A DNA stretch of 21,213 bases from Allomyces macrogynus ATCC 38327 (taxonomy: Eukaryota > Blastocladiomycota > Blastocladiomycetes > Blastocladiales > Blastocladiaceae). Numbering within the stretch: the stretch's first letter is position 1; each line of letters starts with the position of its first letter. The position numbers and the translations under genes were made by a program. The stretch lies in assembly GCA_000151295.1 (NCBI GenBank), contig GG745354.1:596097-617309 (forward strand). Reading direction: 5' to 3'. Shown in pieces: positions 1 to 9,644 of this stretch. The notes beneath the pieces were generated by a model. The model saw only the letters and a list, made by a program, of their open reading frames with translations, had not been told where the DNA came from and did no database searches.

Positions 1-705
1 GTTCTTCGAGTTCAGCGCGAGCCCGTTGACATACTGTACTTGGTTACGATCCAGAACCGCACGGTTTCCGGCCCGCCGCGACAAAACTCGAAGGACGCGG
101 TCCTCGGCCGAGCTCGGCGCGCACGCGAGATCGACGATCGCCGACGACCCACCATTGGTCGTGGCCACGGGCTCCGACTTGTTGGATTGTACGTCAAACA
201 CGCACAACGTGTGGTCGTTATCCGCGCCCGCGACCACCAAGTACCGCGCGTCGTGCGAGAATGCGACCGCCGCGACCGCCTTGCTGCCCTTGGGCAGCGC
301 GAAACTCGCTACCGTCTGCTCAGGCTCGTTCGCGCGCCACACGTGCACCGCGGGCGCAACCCCGACCTGGCCCGTCGCGACGAGTCCGGCGCCCTTGTGG
401 TATGTCAGCGCAACGACGTCGTCGTCGTGCACGGTGCAGAACCGCTGTGCGGGGGAGCGGAGGTCTTGGACGACACCGACGGCGGCCGCGGGAAACACGG
501 CGGTCGTGGGGCCCGTGAAGTAGAGGTTGTGTCGCGCGTCGTGGATGCGGTACCCGGCGACGCGGCGCACGCGCAGGGTGTGCGAGGGCGGAGCGGATGG
601 GTCCGGAGCGTCGTAGGACTCGGGGGTCGAGGCGGTGAGCGCGCCGCGCGCGGAGTTGAAGATGGCGTCGCCGCGAGTGCCGGTGGGGGCGCGTTTGCCG
701 GACAT
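1..705 (-). CDS. EML-like microtubule-associated WD40 protein (HELP domain), 5' part only
   Basis: The minus strand, read from an ATG at 705-703, gives a HELP domain followed by WD40 blades, as in echinoderm microtubule-associated-protein-like (EML) proteins. Visible landmarks are the GYRIHDARHNLYFTG segment (about residues 51-65), an AAAVGVVQD strand, then QRFCTVHDDDVVALTYH and the family motif LVATGQVGVAPAVHVW. Later segments are VAFSHDARYLVVAGADNDH and LCVFDVQ. EML proteins bind tubulin through the TAPE domain that begins with HELP. No N-terminal trimerisation coiled coil is seen in the 45 residues before HELP, so it would resemble the short EML5/6 type. Codon 202 ends at base 100. After it the homology continues in another frame (CRGGPETVRFW matches the family's G..hVkFW strand), so one extra base is suspected near 99-100. 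A GTATGT donor at 34-29 may begin an intron. The rest of the gene lies left of the window. Confidence 0.85.
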   Translation of the reverse strand, partial: MSGKRAPTGTRGDAIFNSARGALTASTPESYDAPDPSAPPSHTLRVRRVAGYRIHDARHNLYFTGPTTAVFPAAAVGVVQDLRSPAQRFCTVHDDDVVALTYHKGAGLVATGQVGVAPAVHVWRANEPEQTVASFALPKGSKAVAAVAFSHDARYLVVAGADNDHTLCVFDVQSNKSEPVATTNGGSSAIVDLACAPSSAEDRVLRVLSRRAGNRAVLDRNQVQYVNGLALNSKN

Positions 706-1390
706 AATATTGGTGGGTGCGGGTGGATCAGGTGAGGTGGTGAAGGGGCGGAGCAGGCGCGGGAGCGTCGTTGTCGCGCGTGGAGTTGCCGGTGGAGTGG
801 CCGGCGGGGAGGTCGGGTGCGTGCTGTGGGGTCGGGGCAGCGTCGGGTTGGCGGGGGAGCGACGGGAGCGTGAGCCCGTTGCCCATGGTGGATCGCGATG
901 TATTTATTGCAAGAGGTGCCAGGCGCAGCGACGCGTTTGCTGAGCACAGGTGGTGCAGTTCGGTGTGGCGGGGGTGGAGCAACAGGTAACAACGTGAGCG
1001 CGTCCGGCCAGGTCCGACCCACGTGGGACGGGTGGAGGCTCGGCCGTTCGACCGGGCGGAGCAGGTTTTCAGGTCTCGGCAATGTAAGCGTCTGCCGGCT
1101 GTGTTGGTCAACAAGAAGTTGCCTGCACCGTGCTTTGCATCACGTGCAGGGCGCTTGAGATCACGGTGGGAAGGGCTGGTGGTCACGCGCATCGTCGTCA
1201 TCGCGCTGTCAGATCGGTCTCGTGGTTGCTGTTTGCATCTGATAATCGGTGTCGAAATCCTGGTTTCCATCCACGACCAAACCCTTGCTTATCCGCCTGC
1301 TCCACGGGTCCCCGCTCCGCGCTTGCTCTCGTTTGCGATCGCTTCGGTCCGACCCGAGAGCACGCCGAACCCGACGACCCGCTCCCGCCC

Positions 1391-1428
<38 letters not shown>

Positions 1429-1565
1429 CGCCCGGCACCGCCAACCCTTCAACCGTGCTCCGTCTTTATATCGCCGCGGCCCCGCCAGCCCGTCCTCTTG
1501 CCGCTCTTCTCGCCAGCAGCACCACCCTCCCGCAACAACAACCAACTCCCAGTCTCCTCGCCACC
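706..1565. promoter_or_regulatory. Divergent intergenic region between EML-like gene and ISU1
   Basis: These 860 bases hold no gene I can support; the open frames are fragmentary and low-complexity. The region separates two outward-facing genes, so it should carry both promoters. Visible elements are a 10-base palindrome CCCACGTGGG at 1018-1027 with an E-box core, a second CACGTG at 1141-1146, a long CT dinucleotide tract, and a TATA-like TTTATA at 1465-1470, about 96 bases before the ISU1 ATG. The function of each is inferred. Confidence 0.5.
1394..1426 (+). repeat. (CT)n microsatellite upstream of ISU1
   Basis: About 16 uninterrupted CT units lie 140-172 bases before the ISU1 start codon, in what is probably promoter or 5' leader. 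Pyrimidine tracts before the start are common in fungal housekeeping genes, but this pure dinucleotide run is likely to vary in length between strains. Confidence 0.95.
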
Positions 1566-2107
1566 ATGTTCCGCTCCGCCTCCGCCCTCCCGTCGCTCGC
1601 GCGCCCCGCCTTCGCCTCCTCGGGCCGCGCCCCCGCCGCCGCTATTTGCGCAGCGCCATCCCGCTTCTACCACGAGAAGGTCATTGACCACTACGAGCGC
1701 CCGCGCACGTCGGCTCCCTCAACAAGGCCGACCCCACCGTCGGCACGGGTCTCGTTGGCGCCCCGGCCTGCGGTGACGTGATGAAGCTGCAGATCAAGGT
1801 CGACGAAGCGACGGGCAAGATTGTGGACGCGCGGTTCAAGACTTTCGGGTGCGGGTCGGCCATTGCCTCGTCGTCGCTCGTCACGGAAATGGTGCGCGGT
1901 CTGTCGCTCGACGAGGCCGCCCAGATCAAGAACTCAACGATTGCCAGTGAATTGAGCTTGCCGCCCGTCAAGCTGCACTGCTCGATGCTTGCCGAGGACG
2001 CAATCAAGGCCGCGATCTCGGATTTCCAGAAGAAGCGCGCGTCGATGGGCGCGACGGTCGCCGCATCGGCATCTTCGGCGCCGGCAGGAGCATCGGCGAC
2101 GGCCTAA
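1566..2107 (+). CDS. ISU1: Mitochondrial iron-sulfur cluster scaffold protein IscU/Isu1 (frameshifted in this sequence)
   Basis: Isu1 is the scaffold on which Nfs1, frataxin and ferredoxin build [2Fe-2S] clusters in the mitochondrial matrix. The ATG at 1566 has the context GCCACC and starts a presequence rich in Arg, Ala and Ser (about 36 residues) before the mature start FYHEKVIDHYERPR. After the codon at 1704-1706 the frame is lost. The family continues one frame over with VGSLNKADPTVGTGLVGAP, then ACGDVMKLQIKVDE, ARFKTFGCGSAIASSSL, the chaperone-binding LPPVK motif and LHCSMLAEDAIKAA, to the stop at 2105-2107. The three cluster-binding Cys (ACGD, FGCGSA, LHCSML), the Asp after the first Cys and the LPPVK motif are all present. 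An AAC (Asn) codon at 1707 appears to lack one A. Everything else is intact, so a sequencing or assembly error is likelier than decay. There is an Ala/Ser-rich C-terminal extension and no intron. Length is otherwise normal for the family. Confidence 0.97.
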
Positions 2108-2556
2108 ACTGTTCTCGCCAAGTCCCAAGTCGTTGTGGATTATCGTCGTCGTCGTCGTGCTCGATTGTTCGGAGCCTCTTGTTCATAAATACCTCGTCCT
2201 GCCTGCCCCACCGCCTCTCGCTTCGCGGCGGCTCTCCAACTTCTCCGCGCTCGGCCCCCACGTGCGCGTGACCACCACCAAGTGTGTTTGCCTGTTTTCT
2301 CGTTCCGTGTGATTTTCGGGTTGTCCAAGTCGTTCGTTTTTTTCTCTATCCTTTCGGTTCCTGTTTTCCCGCGGCTCGTTGTCATCTTTGGCGAGCCGCT
2401 CCCCTCCCCCCGCCCCGCCAACGTTTTGGTTCCCTTTCTTTGGCGCGGATAGCGTGACGGTCTGATTGAGAATACACCTCGACCTCGCTCCATGATTTCT
2501 CTGATTGAGCTGTGGACGCGCCCGGGCACGGTCAGTTGGGAATTGGCACACCGCGA

Positions 2557-2595
2557 GTCGTGCAAGTTGACCGAAAGACTTGATGAGCGCACGAC
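2557..2595 (+). other. Imperfect hairpin upstream of tRNA-like relic
   Basis: GTCGTGC at 2557-2563 pairs perfectly with GCACGAC at 2589-2595. Inside the 25-base loop, AAGT and ACTT can form a further short stem. It sits directly before the tRNA-like sequence. No known RNA family is recognised. Confidence 0.4.
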
Positions 2596-2611
2596 GGTAC
2601 AACACCAAGGG

Positions 2612-2669
2612 AGAACCGAGCGGTCGAGTTCGCCAGTTGGAGAGACTGGTTCGAATCCCATCCATGCCA
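2612..2669 (+). pseudogene. tRNA-like relic (box A and box B, no acceptor stem)
   Basis: A perfect internal box B, GGTTCGAATCC, lies at 2648-2658. A box A-like AACCGAGCGGTC, of the kind seen in Ser and Leu tRNAs, lies about 23 bases upstream. CCAGT and ACTGG (around 2633-2649) could pair as an anticodon stem, but the loop TGGAGAG lacks the invariant U33. The T stem (ACTGG against CCCAT) does not pair, and nothing upstream pairs with the 3' CCATGCC. It is best read as a degenerate tRNA or tRNA-derived repeat fragment, not a working tRNA. Confidence 0.35.
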
Positions 2670-2820
2670 CATGAATCGGACTCCAAGGCCGTACCGAAGC
2701 AGGTCAGGGTCTCGCCGAGTTGTGAATCTTGTCGTCGTTGGGCAATATCTTTGGTGCACGTCCTCTCGAAATTTGTTTAAATTGCCAAACGATATTCCAT
2801 GACTCCAAACCGCACGCTAC

Positions 2821-5800
2821 CTACTCGTCCATACGAATCCGCAACTCCTTGCGCGGCTCCGACTTGGCCAAGACCGCCTTACACACGCGCTCGATCCCAT
2901 ACACGAGCGCAAAATCCGCGGCCATCGTCGCCGTCAACCGGTCCGCGAACCCGGGCGGGAACTCGCACAGCTGCAGCCACTCATTCAACGGCGGCAAGAT
3001 CTCGAGCGCGGCAATAAACGCAACCGACCCGACGAGCATCAGCCCACGGTAGAGCGCGGCATTCTCCTGAATCGACTCGCGGAACGGGCGGCCGACATAG
3101 TTGACGGCAAACGTCGACACCTGCATCGACGTGATGAGCAGGTAGACGCCGGCATTGAGCAAATTCGGCGAAAACTCCTTCTTGAACTCGAAATCCGGCT
3201 CGAGCGGCGTCTCGTCGAGGTCCATGAGCGACTTGGCGTACGTCGTGACCGAATACATGGCGGCGCCGTGCACGGCAAACTGCAGCAAAACCGAGACGAC
3301 CGCATACGCATTGAAAAACGACGGCAAGGGACGCGCACGGGCCAGTTTCTCGAGCGGCTGCCCGCGCGAGATGCAGAAGAAGCACACGGCCATGAGCAGC
3401 CCTTGGATCGTCATTTGCCAGTCGCCCCACTTCATGCCATCCATGAACAGGACCGACATGCCGTAGGCCGAAATCAAGCAGTTGAGCGCCAAGATCTTGT
3501 ACATTTGCAGCGTCGTGACGAGCGTGCACCGGCCCTGCTTGATCACGTTGGCAATCGACGTCAAGGAACCGAGCTTGGACGTGAACGGCGCGGCCACCGA
3601 CGCGTCGCCAAACTTGAGCGTCGGCGCCTCGTCCTCGCCCATTTCCGCGAGCGACAGCAAGGTCTCTTGCATCTTGGCCATTTGCGCGTCCTGCAGTTCA
3701 CGCGCTTTACGCGCACGCCGCTCCTGCTCCGTCTCTTCGGCCTTGGGCTTGCCGTCCTTTTTATCTTTCTTCTTGCCGTCCTTGCCCGTCGCCGTCGTCG
3801 GTGCCGCCCGACCCGCGACGACCGCCTTGGCTTCTTCGAACTGCTTGAGCACGGGCGGCGGCGGTGGCGGCGGCCGCCCAAACCGCGCGGCGAGCTCACA
3901 TTGCTTGGCATACATGTCCTGCACGCGCTTGAGCCGCGCCATATCCGCCATCTTCTGTAAATCGTCGGGCGTCGCGTCCAACAACGCAACCCCAATGTGC
4001 GCCTGCTTGAGCGCGCCGACGTCGTTGGTCCCGTCACCGCACATGAGCGTATGGAACCCCTGCGCCTTGAGCCCCGTCAACACCCACTCCTTTTGCGCGG
4101 GGGACACGCGCGCCCAGACGTAAATGTACGGCAGCGCCGGCGTGAACGCGGGCAAGTCCCCCGCGGCCTCAAGCGCGGTCAGGGCTTTCCCCGTGACGCA
4201 CAGGTCGTACTGCTCGACCAAGTCCGCGGCGCGCGCGGTCGATGCGGCGACGCGGTCCTCGTCGAGCGTGCGCCAGGCCACTTCGCCGCCGACGGAGTCG
4301 AGGATCAGACACTCGCGGTCGACGATCTTCACTTGTTTGGCCACATGGCACGCGGTCAGTGCCGCGTCGCCCGTGATCATCACGCACCGGTGTCCAGCGT
4401 CCATCAGTTCGCTGAGCGCCGCAGCCGAGTCGGGTTTCAGCGGGCACGACAGGACCAGGAACCCGGCAAACGTCAAATCGCGCTCAACCTCGTCGCGGTC
4501 CATGTGCGGCACCTGCGCGAGCGTGATACTCTGGTCGAGCGGTTTCCAGGCCAGCGCGAGAACACGCCCGCCGTTCCGCGCCAACGACTTGTAGGTTTCC
4601 TCGTAGAGGTCCGGCACGTGCGCGAGCATCGTCGCAATCGTCTCGGGCGCGCCCTTGACGGCCGCAAACAACTTGCCCGGCATCGGCGAGGCGTTCGGCG
4701 TGACGCGCAGACCCTGCTGGACGCGCGCGATCGTCGACATGCGTTTAAGCGCCGACGAAAACGCGAATTTGCGGACGATTTCGAGGTCCTTAGGGCCAAG
4801 TTGCACGAGCGGCGTCGTGTCGGACGCGAGTTTCACCACGTGGTCGGTCGAGGAGAGCGCGTACCCGGCCGCGGCCAAGGTGGCCTTTTCCAACGGGTCG
4901 CCAATAATCTCGGGCTTGTCGCCGGGCTCGTCGAGCTTGACAAGCGCGTGCGCCGCGGCGAGAACGAGCAAAGTGGGGGTCGGCGTGTGCGACGGCTGCC
5001 GCAGTGTCAGCCAGTCCTGCGCGCGGTCGCCGAGCCCGGCAATGCCTTCAACAACCAAGTCCTCGGAAGTGATCGTGCCCGTCTTGTCGAAACACAGAAT
5101 ATCGAGCTTGCCCGCGAGCGGGATGCGGAACGGTTCCGTACAGAAAATCGACAACTTCGAGAGGGCCACGAGCGACGTGTTCACGGCCATCGACAACTCC
5201 ATCGGCAGTTCCGGCGGGACCACCGACGTGACAATTAAGATACAGTCGAGCAACAGTTTCGCTGGCGGGCGGCCGTGCTTCTGACCCTCCACCCAAACGT
5301 AACTCGCAGCGAGCACGGCGAAAATCAGTAGGAACCCAATGAACATGAACGATTCGGCGTTATTCGCCGACACGCGCTCGCTCGAATAGACCATCATGCG
5401 CACCAACTTGCCCTGCGCGGTGCCGAACCCCGTGCGCAGAACCACACCAAGCGCGCCGTTATCGGGCGTTGCGGCCATCGGCGACGGCGACTCTTCCGGT
5501 CCCGGCGCGGGTGGGGGCGTCGCCTGCACAACTTTGGTCCCGGCGTAGACGATATGGTGTCGCGCGTCCGCGGACGCATCGTCATCGAGGACGTCCCCCG
5601 CCGAGCGCAACGCAATGGCTTCCTTGTGCAACGGAGTCGATTCGCCCGACAACATCGCCTCGTTGACGACTGTCGCGCCGCCGAGCAACAAGATATCGCA
5701 CGGCACGACCTGCTCGTCCTTCGCCGCGCGCGGAACACTCACCAAATCCCCCGGGAGCAGCTCGTCGGACATGACTTCCGTCCAGACGCCACTGCGTTTC

Positions 5801-6677
5801 GCAAACACGGTGTGCGGCGGGTGCGCCATCCCGCGAAACTCCTGCAATGTCTTGAGCCGCTGCCCGACGACCGTCGACTCGAACATGGCGAGCATCCCGA
5901 GCGTGAACAGCGAGTAGTACCAGTACTCGTCGAGCGCCCACAACCCCACACAAAACACTTGGAAGACAAAGAACGGCGCCATGACGTGCTCGCGCATCAG
6001 CGACAGGAATGTCGGCACCGGGATATCAAACTCGTTCTTGCCGTACTGCCGCGTCAGCGCACTGACTTGTGCGCCCGACAGGCCCGACCGCATCGATCGG
6101 TACTCGCCGACGGTGCGGCCGACCGGGTACGCGCGCGGCTTGAACGTGCCGACGGCGCGGTCGTAGACGAACGTTTGTTTCTGGAACTCGAACGCGATTT
6201 CGCCGTCAGCGGCCTTGGACAAGGCGCAGAGCGCGCCGGTGCCCGCGTGCACGGTCGGGGTCACGCGCACCGTGTCGGCGCGATCGACAGAGGGTGTGTT
6301 ACCGCACGTCAGCCAGGCCTTGGCGCGGACCGACCATTCGGTGGCGAGGAACGTGAGCGCGTGCGCGGTCACGACGGCGACGAGCGAGAGGAACGTGGCT
6401 TCGGGCGTGCCGAGGACGCGGTCGTAGGCGCCAAGGTAGATGGCCGTCCAGATCGGGTAGATGACGAGGACGAATGGCCAGACAGTCAAGTGTTGCGCGA
6501 ACGGGCGGCGGACGTGGAGCGACGCGCTCGCGACGAGTTTCGAGTCGACGAGACTGGGTAGAGTGAGAGGGAGAGAGATTAGTTGCTGGTGCGATAGGTG
6601 GGGAGGGGAAGGCGCAAGGGACGAGGATGAACGCACCGAGGCTCGCCCGCGGGCGGCGTGGTCGGGTGGGCAACCAT
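2821..6677 (-). CDS. SPF1: P5A-type transmembrane-helix dislocase ATPase (Spf1 / ATP13A1)
   Basis: Spf1 is an ER P-type ATPase that removes mistargeted tail-anchored and moderately hydrophobic helices from the ER membrane. The start at 6677-6675 (ACGACC-ATG) opens a 41-base exon. An 83-base intron (6636-6554, donor GTGCGT, acceptor CCCAG) joins it in frame to the main exon, giving 1257 aa against about 1200 for the yeast protein. The join restores the family N-terminus with its first membrane hairpin (VWPFVLVIYPIWTAIYL). Landmarks are SGES (A domain, 316-319), the P5A signature PPELPMELSMAVN (460-472) in M4, the phosphorylated Asp503 in CFDKTGT, GDGTND (853-858), and the P5A segment FGDASVAAPFTSK. 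A Lys/Glu-rich insertion follows GDGTND, as in other family members. All catalytic residues are present. It diverges from PWP1 and converges with ISU1. Confidence 0.97.
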
Positions 6678-7179
6678 GGTCGTGGCAATCTTGATTTTTG
6701 ATTCTGGGAAAACTGGTCGAGAAGTGGTCGAATGCGGCAGCGGGAGCGGTGGCGACTTGGTCGGGAACGACTTGCTCCCAGAAACGCGGTCCAAGCACAG
6801 ATGCAGTATCGTGAGCCGAGTCGTGTTGCAGTAATCCAAGAGCGTCGTTCGCGTCGTCAGCAGAGCGCTTTCGGGGCCGACGTGGCCGGATGGGGGAGGA
6901 GGACGCGAACGGAAGGATGGCCGACGTGGGCGGTCGTTGGTTGGCGAGGAGTGGTTGATCAGCCAAAAGCTGGCCAGCTGGCACCACTCGCCGTAAGCCC
7001 ACGTGCCCGCGATGCGTCCTTGCCTTTTCTATTTTAGACCTTGGTTGTCCTGGCAACGGCCTCTATGGCCATCACCTGACGCCGTCGACACCATCCACCG
7101 CGATTGCCGCCCACCGTCGTGCAAATCCACCTTCACGCGTGTGCTGCCCCGCCACAACCCACTTCCAAAAATCAGCACC
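6678..7179. promoter_or_regulatory. Divergent promoter region between SPF1 and PWP1
   Basis: These 502 bases separate two divergent start codons. Open frames run through it on both strands (extensions of SPF1 to 7056 and of PWP1 to 7003), but neither extension carries family homology. A CACGTG E-box lies at 7000-7005 and a T-rich stretch at 7017-7037, about 150 bases before the PWP1 ATG. I see nothing else in it. Confidence 0.5.
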
Positions 7180-8784
7180 ATGATCTCCGCGCTGACCTGG
7201 ATCAAGCGCGGCGCCTGTGCCGCGCACCCGCGCAAGGTCGACCTCTCCGACGCCGAATTCGCCAAGATTGCCGCGCGCGCCGGCGTCGAGCTCGAGGACG
7301 CCAAGCTCGAGCTCCAACTCGCGCAGGAAGCCGAGGGTGCCGCTGCGACCGAGGACCTTGACGACGGCAACTGGGAGGAAGAGGAAGAGGACGAGAATGA
7401 CGATGCCGCAAGCGACGAGTCGATGGATGACAACAGTGACGACGACGACGACGACGATGCCATGGACGTTGAGAAGCCGGAACTCGCCGAGTACAATCTC
7501 GACGACTACGACGCCGAGCCCGACAACGCGAATGCGATCGAGTCGGTCAATATCTTTTCCAACATCAAGTCGATGACGTTTCACGACGGGACCAACGGCG
7601 AGGACCCGTACCTGCAGCCGGCCGGCGACGGTGAAGAGTCGGACGAGGACGAGGATCTGGCAATTGGCAAGAACGATAACGTGCTCGTGATCGCCTCAAC
7701 CGCCGACGATATTTCCGTGCTGGAATTCCAGGTCCTCGAAGGGCCGCCAGAGGACGACGAGGACGACGATGAGGACGACGGCCGCGCCAACCTCTACACG
7801 CACCACGACCTGATGCTGCCTACGTTCCCGCTCGCCGTCGAGTGGTTCGACTATGTGCCCGGCAGCAAGACCGAGCTGCGGTCGACCTCGCACGCGACCG
7901 ATACGGGCGCCTTTATTGCCGTGGCCGGGTTCACGCCCGATATTGAATTGTGGGACGTGGACGTCGTCGACGCCATGGTCCCGACCGCCGTGCTCGGCGC
8001 GCCAAAGACGGACGCGCCGCAGGACAAGGCCAAGAAACGCGCCTTGAAAAAAGTGAACGACGCCTACCACGTTGACGCGGTCCTCGCGCTCTCTTGGAAC
8101 ACGACGCACCGCAACTTCCTCGCTTCGGGTTCGGCCGATACGACCGTCAAGATCTGGGACCTCGACACGCTCAGTTGCGTGCGGTCGTTTGTCCCGCACG
8201 CCAAGGCCAAGGGCGGGGCCGCCAAGGTGGGGTTGACCAAGTGGGCGCCGACGGCGCCGACCTGCCTGCTCACGGGCGCGCACGACCGGTCGCTGCGGTT
8301 CTTTGACACGCGCACGCCGCACGACGCCGTCGTCGTCAAGCTGCGCGCCGACCCGGAAGACGCGGCCTGGAACACGCTGCCCGGCCGCGACACCGAAGTC
8401 TATGTGGCCACGGAAGACGGCCACGTGCAACTGATCGACCTGCGCAACGCGGCCGCACCGAAATGGACGCTCAGTGCGCACCAGGGTGGCGCCACGTCGT
8501 CGCTGTCGCTGACGGCGTCGGGCCGCACGCTGGCCTCGGTTGGGGCGGACAAGACGCTCAAGGTGTGGAATGTCGCCGAGGGCAAGCCGGCGCTCTCGCA
8601 CTCGCGGCAGTTGCAGCTCGGGCCGCTGTTTGCGTGCTCGTGGTGCCCCGACCAGGAGGGGGTCATTGCGGTCGGTGGTGCCCGCGGGTCGGTCGTGCTG
8701 GACTTGCACGCGAATGCGACGATTCATGCGAATGCGGGTGACCGTGGTGAGGAGGATGAGGATGATGATAGTGACGACGAGTAA
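7180..8784 (+). CDS. PWP1: Pwp1, WD40 ribosome-biogenesis protein
   Basis: Pwp1 is a nucleolar WD40 protein needed for processing of large-subunit pre-rRNA. The ATG at 7180 (CAGCACC context) gives 534 aa. Its opening MISALTWIKRGACAAHPRKV matches the family start (a short hydrophobic strand with a Trp, then a K/R-rich turn); the in-frame upstream Met at 7003 adds nothing recognisable. An acidic region at about residues 65-110 has a run of Asp codons and the family's YNLDDYD motif. A second acidic stretch (about 186-206) precedes the propeller. WD strands include ELWDVDVV, GSADTTVKIWDLDTLSCV, LTGAHDRSLRFFDTR and GADKTLKVWNVAE, ending in an acidic tail. It is a single exon. It is divergent from SPF1 and convergent with VPS55, whose stop lies 185 bases downstream. 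Confidence 0.95.
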   Translation: MISALTWIKRGACAAHPRKVDLSDAEFAKIAARAGVELEDAKLELQLAQEAEGAAATEDLDDGNWEEEEEDENDDAASDESMDDNSDDDDDDDAMDVEKPELAEYNLDDYDAEPDNANAIESVNIFSNIKSMTFHDGTNGEDPYLQPAGDGEESDEDEDLAIGKNDNVLVIASTADDISVLEFQVLEGPPEDDEDDDEDDGRANLYTHHDLMLPTFPLAVEWFDYVPGSKTELRSTSHATDTGAFIAVAGFTPDIELWDVDVVDAMVPTAVLGAPKTDAPQDKAKKRALKKVNDAYHVDAVLALSWNTTHRNFLASGSADTTVKIWDLDTLSCVRSFVPHAKAKGGAAKVGLTKWAPTAPTCLLTGAHDRSLRFFDTRTPHDAVVVKLRADPEDAAWNTLPGRDTEVYVATEDGHVQLIDLRNAAAPKWTLSAHQGGATSSLSLTASGRTLASVGADKTLKVWNVAEGKPALSHSRQLQLGPLFACSWCPDQEGVIAVGGARGSVVLDLHANATIHANAGDRGEEDEDDDSDDE

Positions 8785-8969
8785 GAGTCGGTCGTTGGGT
8801 GGGAGTGATATTTGTGGGGGTTTTGGTTTCCAGTTGACGGTGTACATTTTAGCGTGGTCCAGGAATACAGATTTTCATTCGGCGGTCCACGTTCTTGTTC
8901 CCCCAACCGCACAAACCGGAACAACACCAAGAGCACAAAAACGGATGCTGCACCCGCGAGGGGGTTGTC

Positions 8970-9644
8970 CTAGTAGATGGAGTCGTCGCCGCCGGTGGAG
9001 AAGAAATGGGCGTAGGTGACAATCGTGCCGTAGACGAGCACGCCGCCACACACGGACATGATGCCGGCCGCCGGCACAATCTACTCGCAGTCGCGGATCA
9101 GCGAGTCCGCCCGCAGAGAGTGGGTGGAGAAGGTTGGGAACAGCGTAACGAACCACTTCGGATCGTGCCAAGGCCAGCGGGAGCGCTACAAAATGATGAC
9201 GAATGAACTCAAGATCGAACAAGAGCGCGCTGTGTCAGACGGGAGGGCCGAGATGCGTACCGAATCCGGTTACGACAAGGAACGCGGTCAAAAAGTAACC
9301 TGCGTCGCGCCATCCACTGTTCGAGTGCAAAACAAATCGTGATTGAGAATTGGAACAGAGTCGTGCACACCGTGGCGAACGTGCGCACCTGACGCCCGAG
9401 TCCGAGTAGAAGATGTCTTCGGCGCTGGTGCACCGCATGCAGATCATGTTGGGGAGCGGCGCGATAATGTACGTGAGGACTAGAAAGGAGCCAGCGATGG
9501 ATGAGCGCGTGTCGGGCGAGCATGGGTGGAGCGCATGGAATGGCCGTCGTACCAACGACCAGTGGCAGCCAGTTCTGGTAGAGGGCACAGGACAGGACGA
9601 CGAGCAGGAAGCCCGTGGCCAGGGCAAACGCCAGGCCGATCACG
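8970..9644 (-). CDS. VPS55: Vps55/LEPROT-family endosomal sorting protein, five exons resolved, 5' exon uncertain
   Basis: Vps55 is a small four-helix membrane protein that acts with Vps68 in late endosome to vacuole traffic. The gene is in pieces: exons 9644-9553, 9479-9389, 9316-9261, 9185-9154 and 9080-8970, with GT-AG introns of 73, 72, 75 and 73 bases. All joins keep one frame. The exons give GLAFALATGFLLVVLSCALY and NWLPLVV, then TYIIAPLPNMICMRC, DAGYFLTAFLVVTGFGALPL and GGVLVYGTIVTYAHFF, ending with stop TAG at 8972-8970. These match Vps55/LEPROT along their length. The acceptor before 9644 (a pyrimidine-rich tract ending CGCAG) shows that the start codon lies in another exon. A candidate, MILLAV at 9728-9711 followed by a GTAATG donor and a 66-base intron, has the right position but the wrong phase by one base. 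The last intron's donor could shift by three bases. Confidence 0.9.

Larger units (their letters stand above)
2108..2820. other. Convergent 3' intergenic region between ISU1 and SPF1
   Basis: These 713 bases lie between the stop codons of two convergent genes. No protein gene is supported. The first 380 bases are T-rich on the plus strand, as expected for a 3' untranslated region. The only structured element is around 2557-2668: a hairpin followed by a tRNA-like box A/box B pair, listed separately. Confidence 0.6.

Noticed and set aside
3997..5238. 413-codon plus-strand frame opposite SPF1
   Set aside because: It is antisense to conserved ATPase sequence including the DKTGT region. It is Arg-rich, shows no domain, and fits the shadow frame expected from GC-rich codon third positions.
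6678..7056. N-terminal extension of SPF1 to a Met at 7056
   Set aside because: It is an unspliced read-through of the intron and promoter. The spliced start at 6677 recreates the family N-terminus, the extension does not.
7003..7179. Upstream in-frame start for PWP1
   Set aside because: The added 59 residues have no homology, while MISALTWIKRG at 7180 begins where the family begins and has better start context.
7696..8847. 383-codon minus-strand frame opposite PWP1
   Set aside because: It mirrors the WD40 coding sequence, has low complexity and no family likeness.
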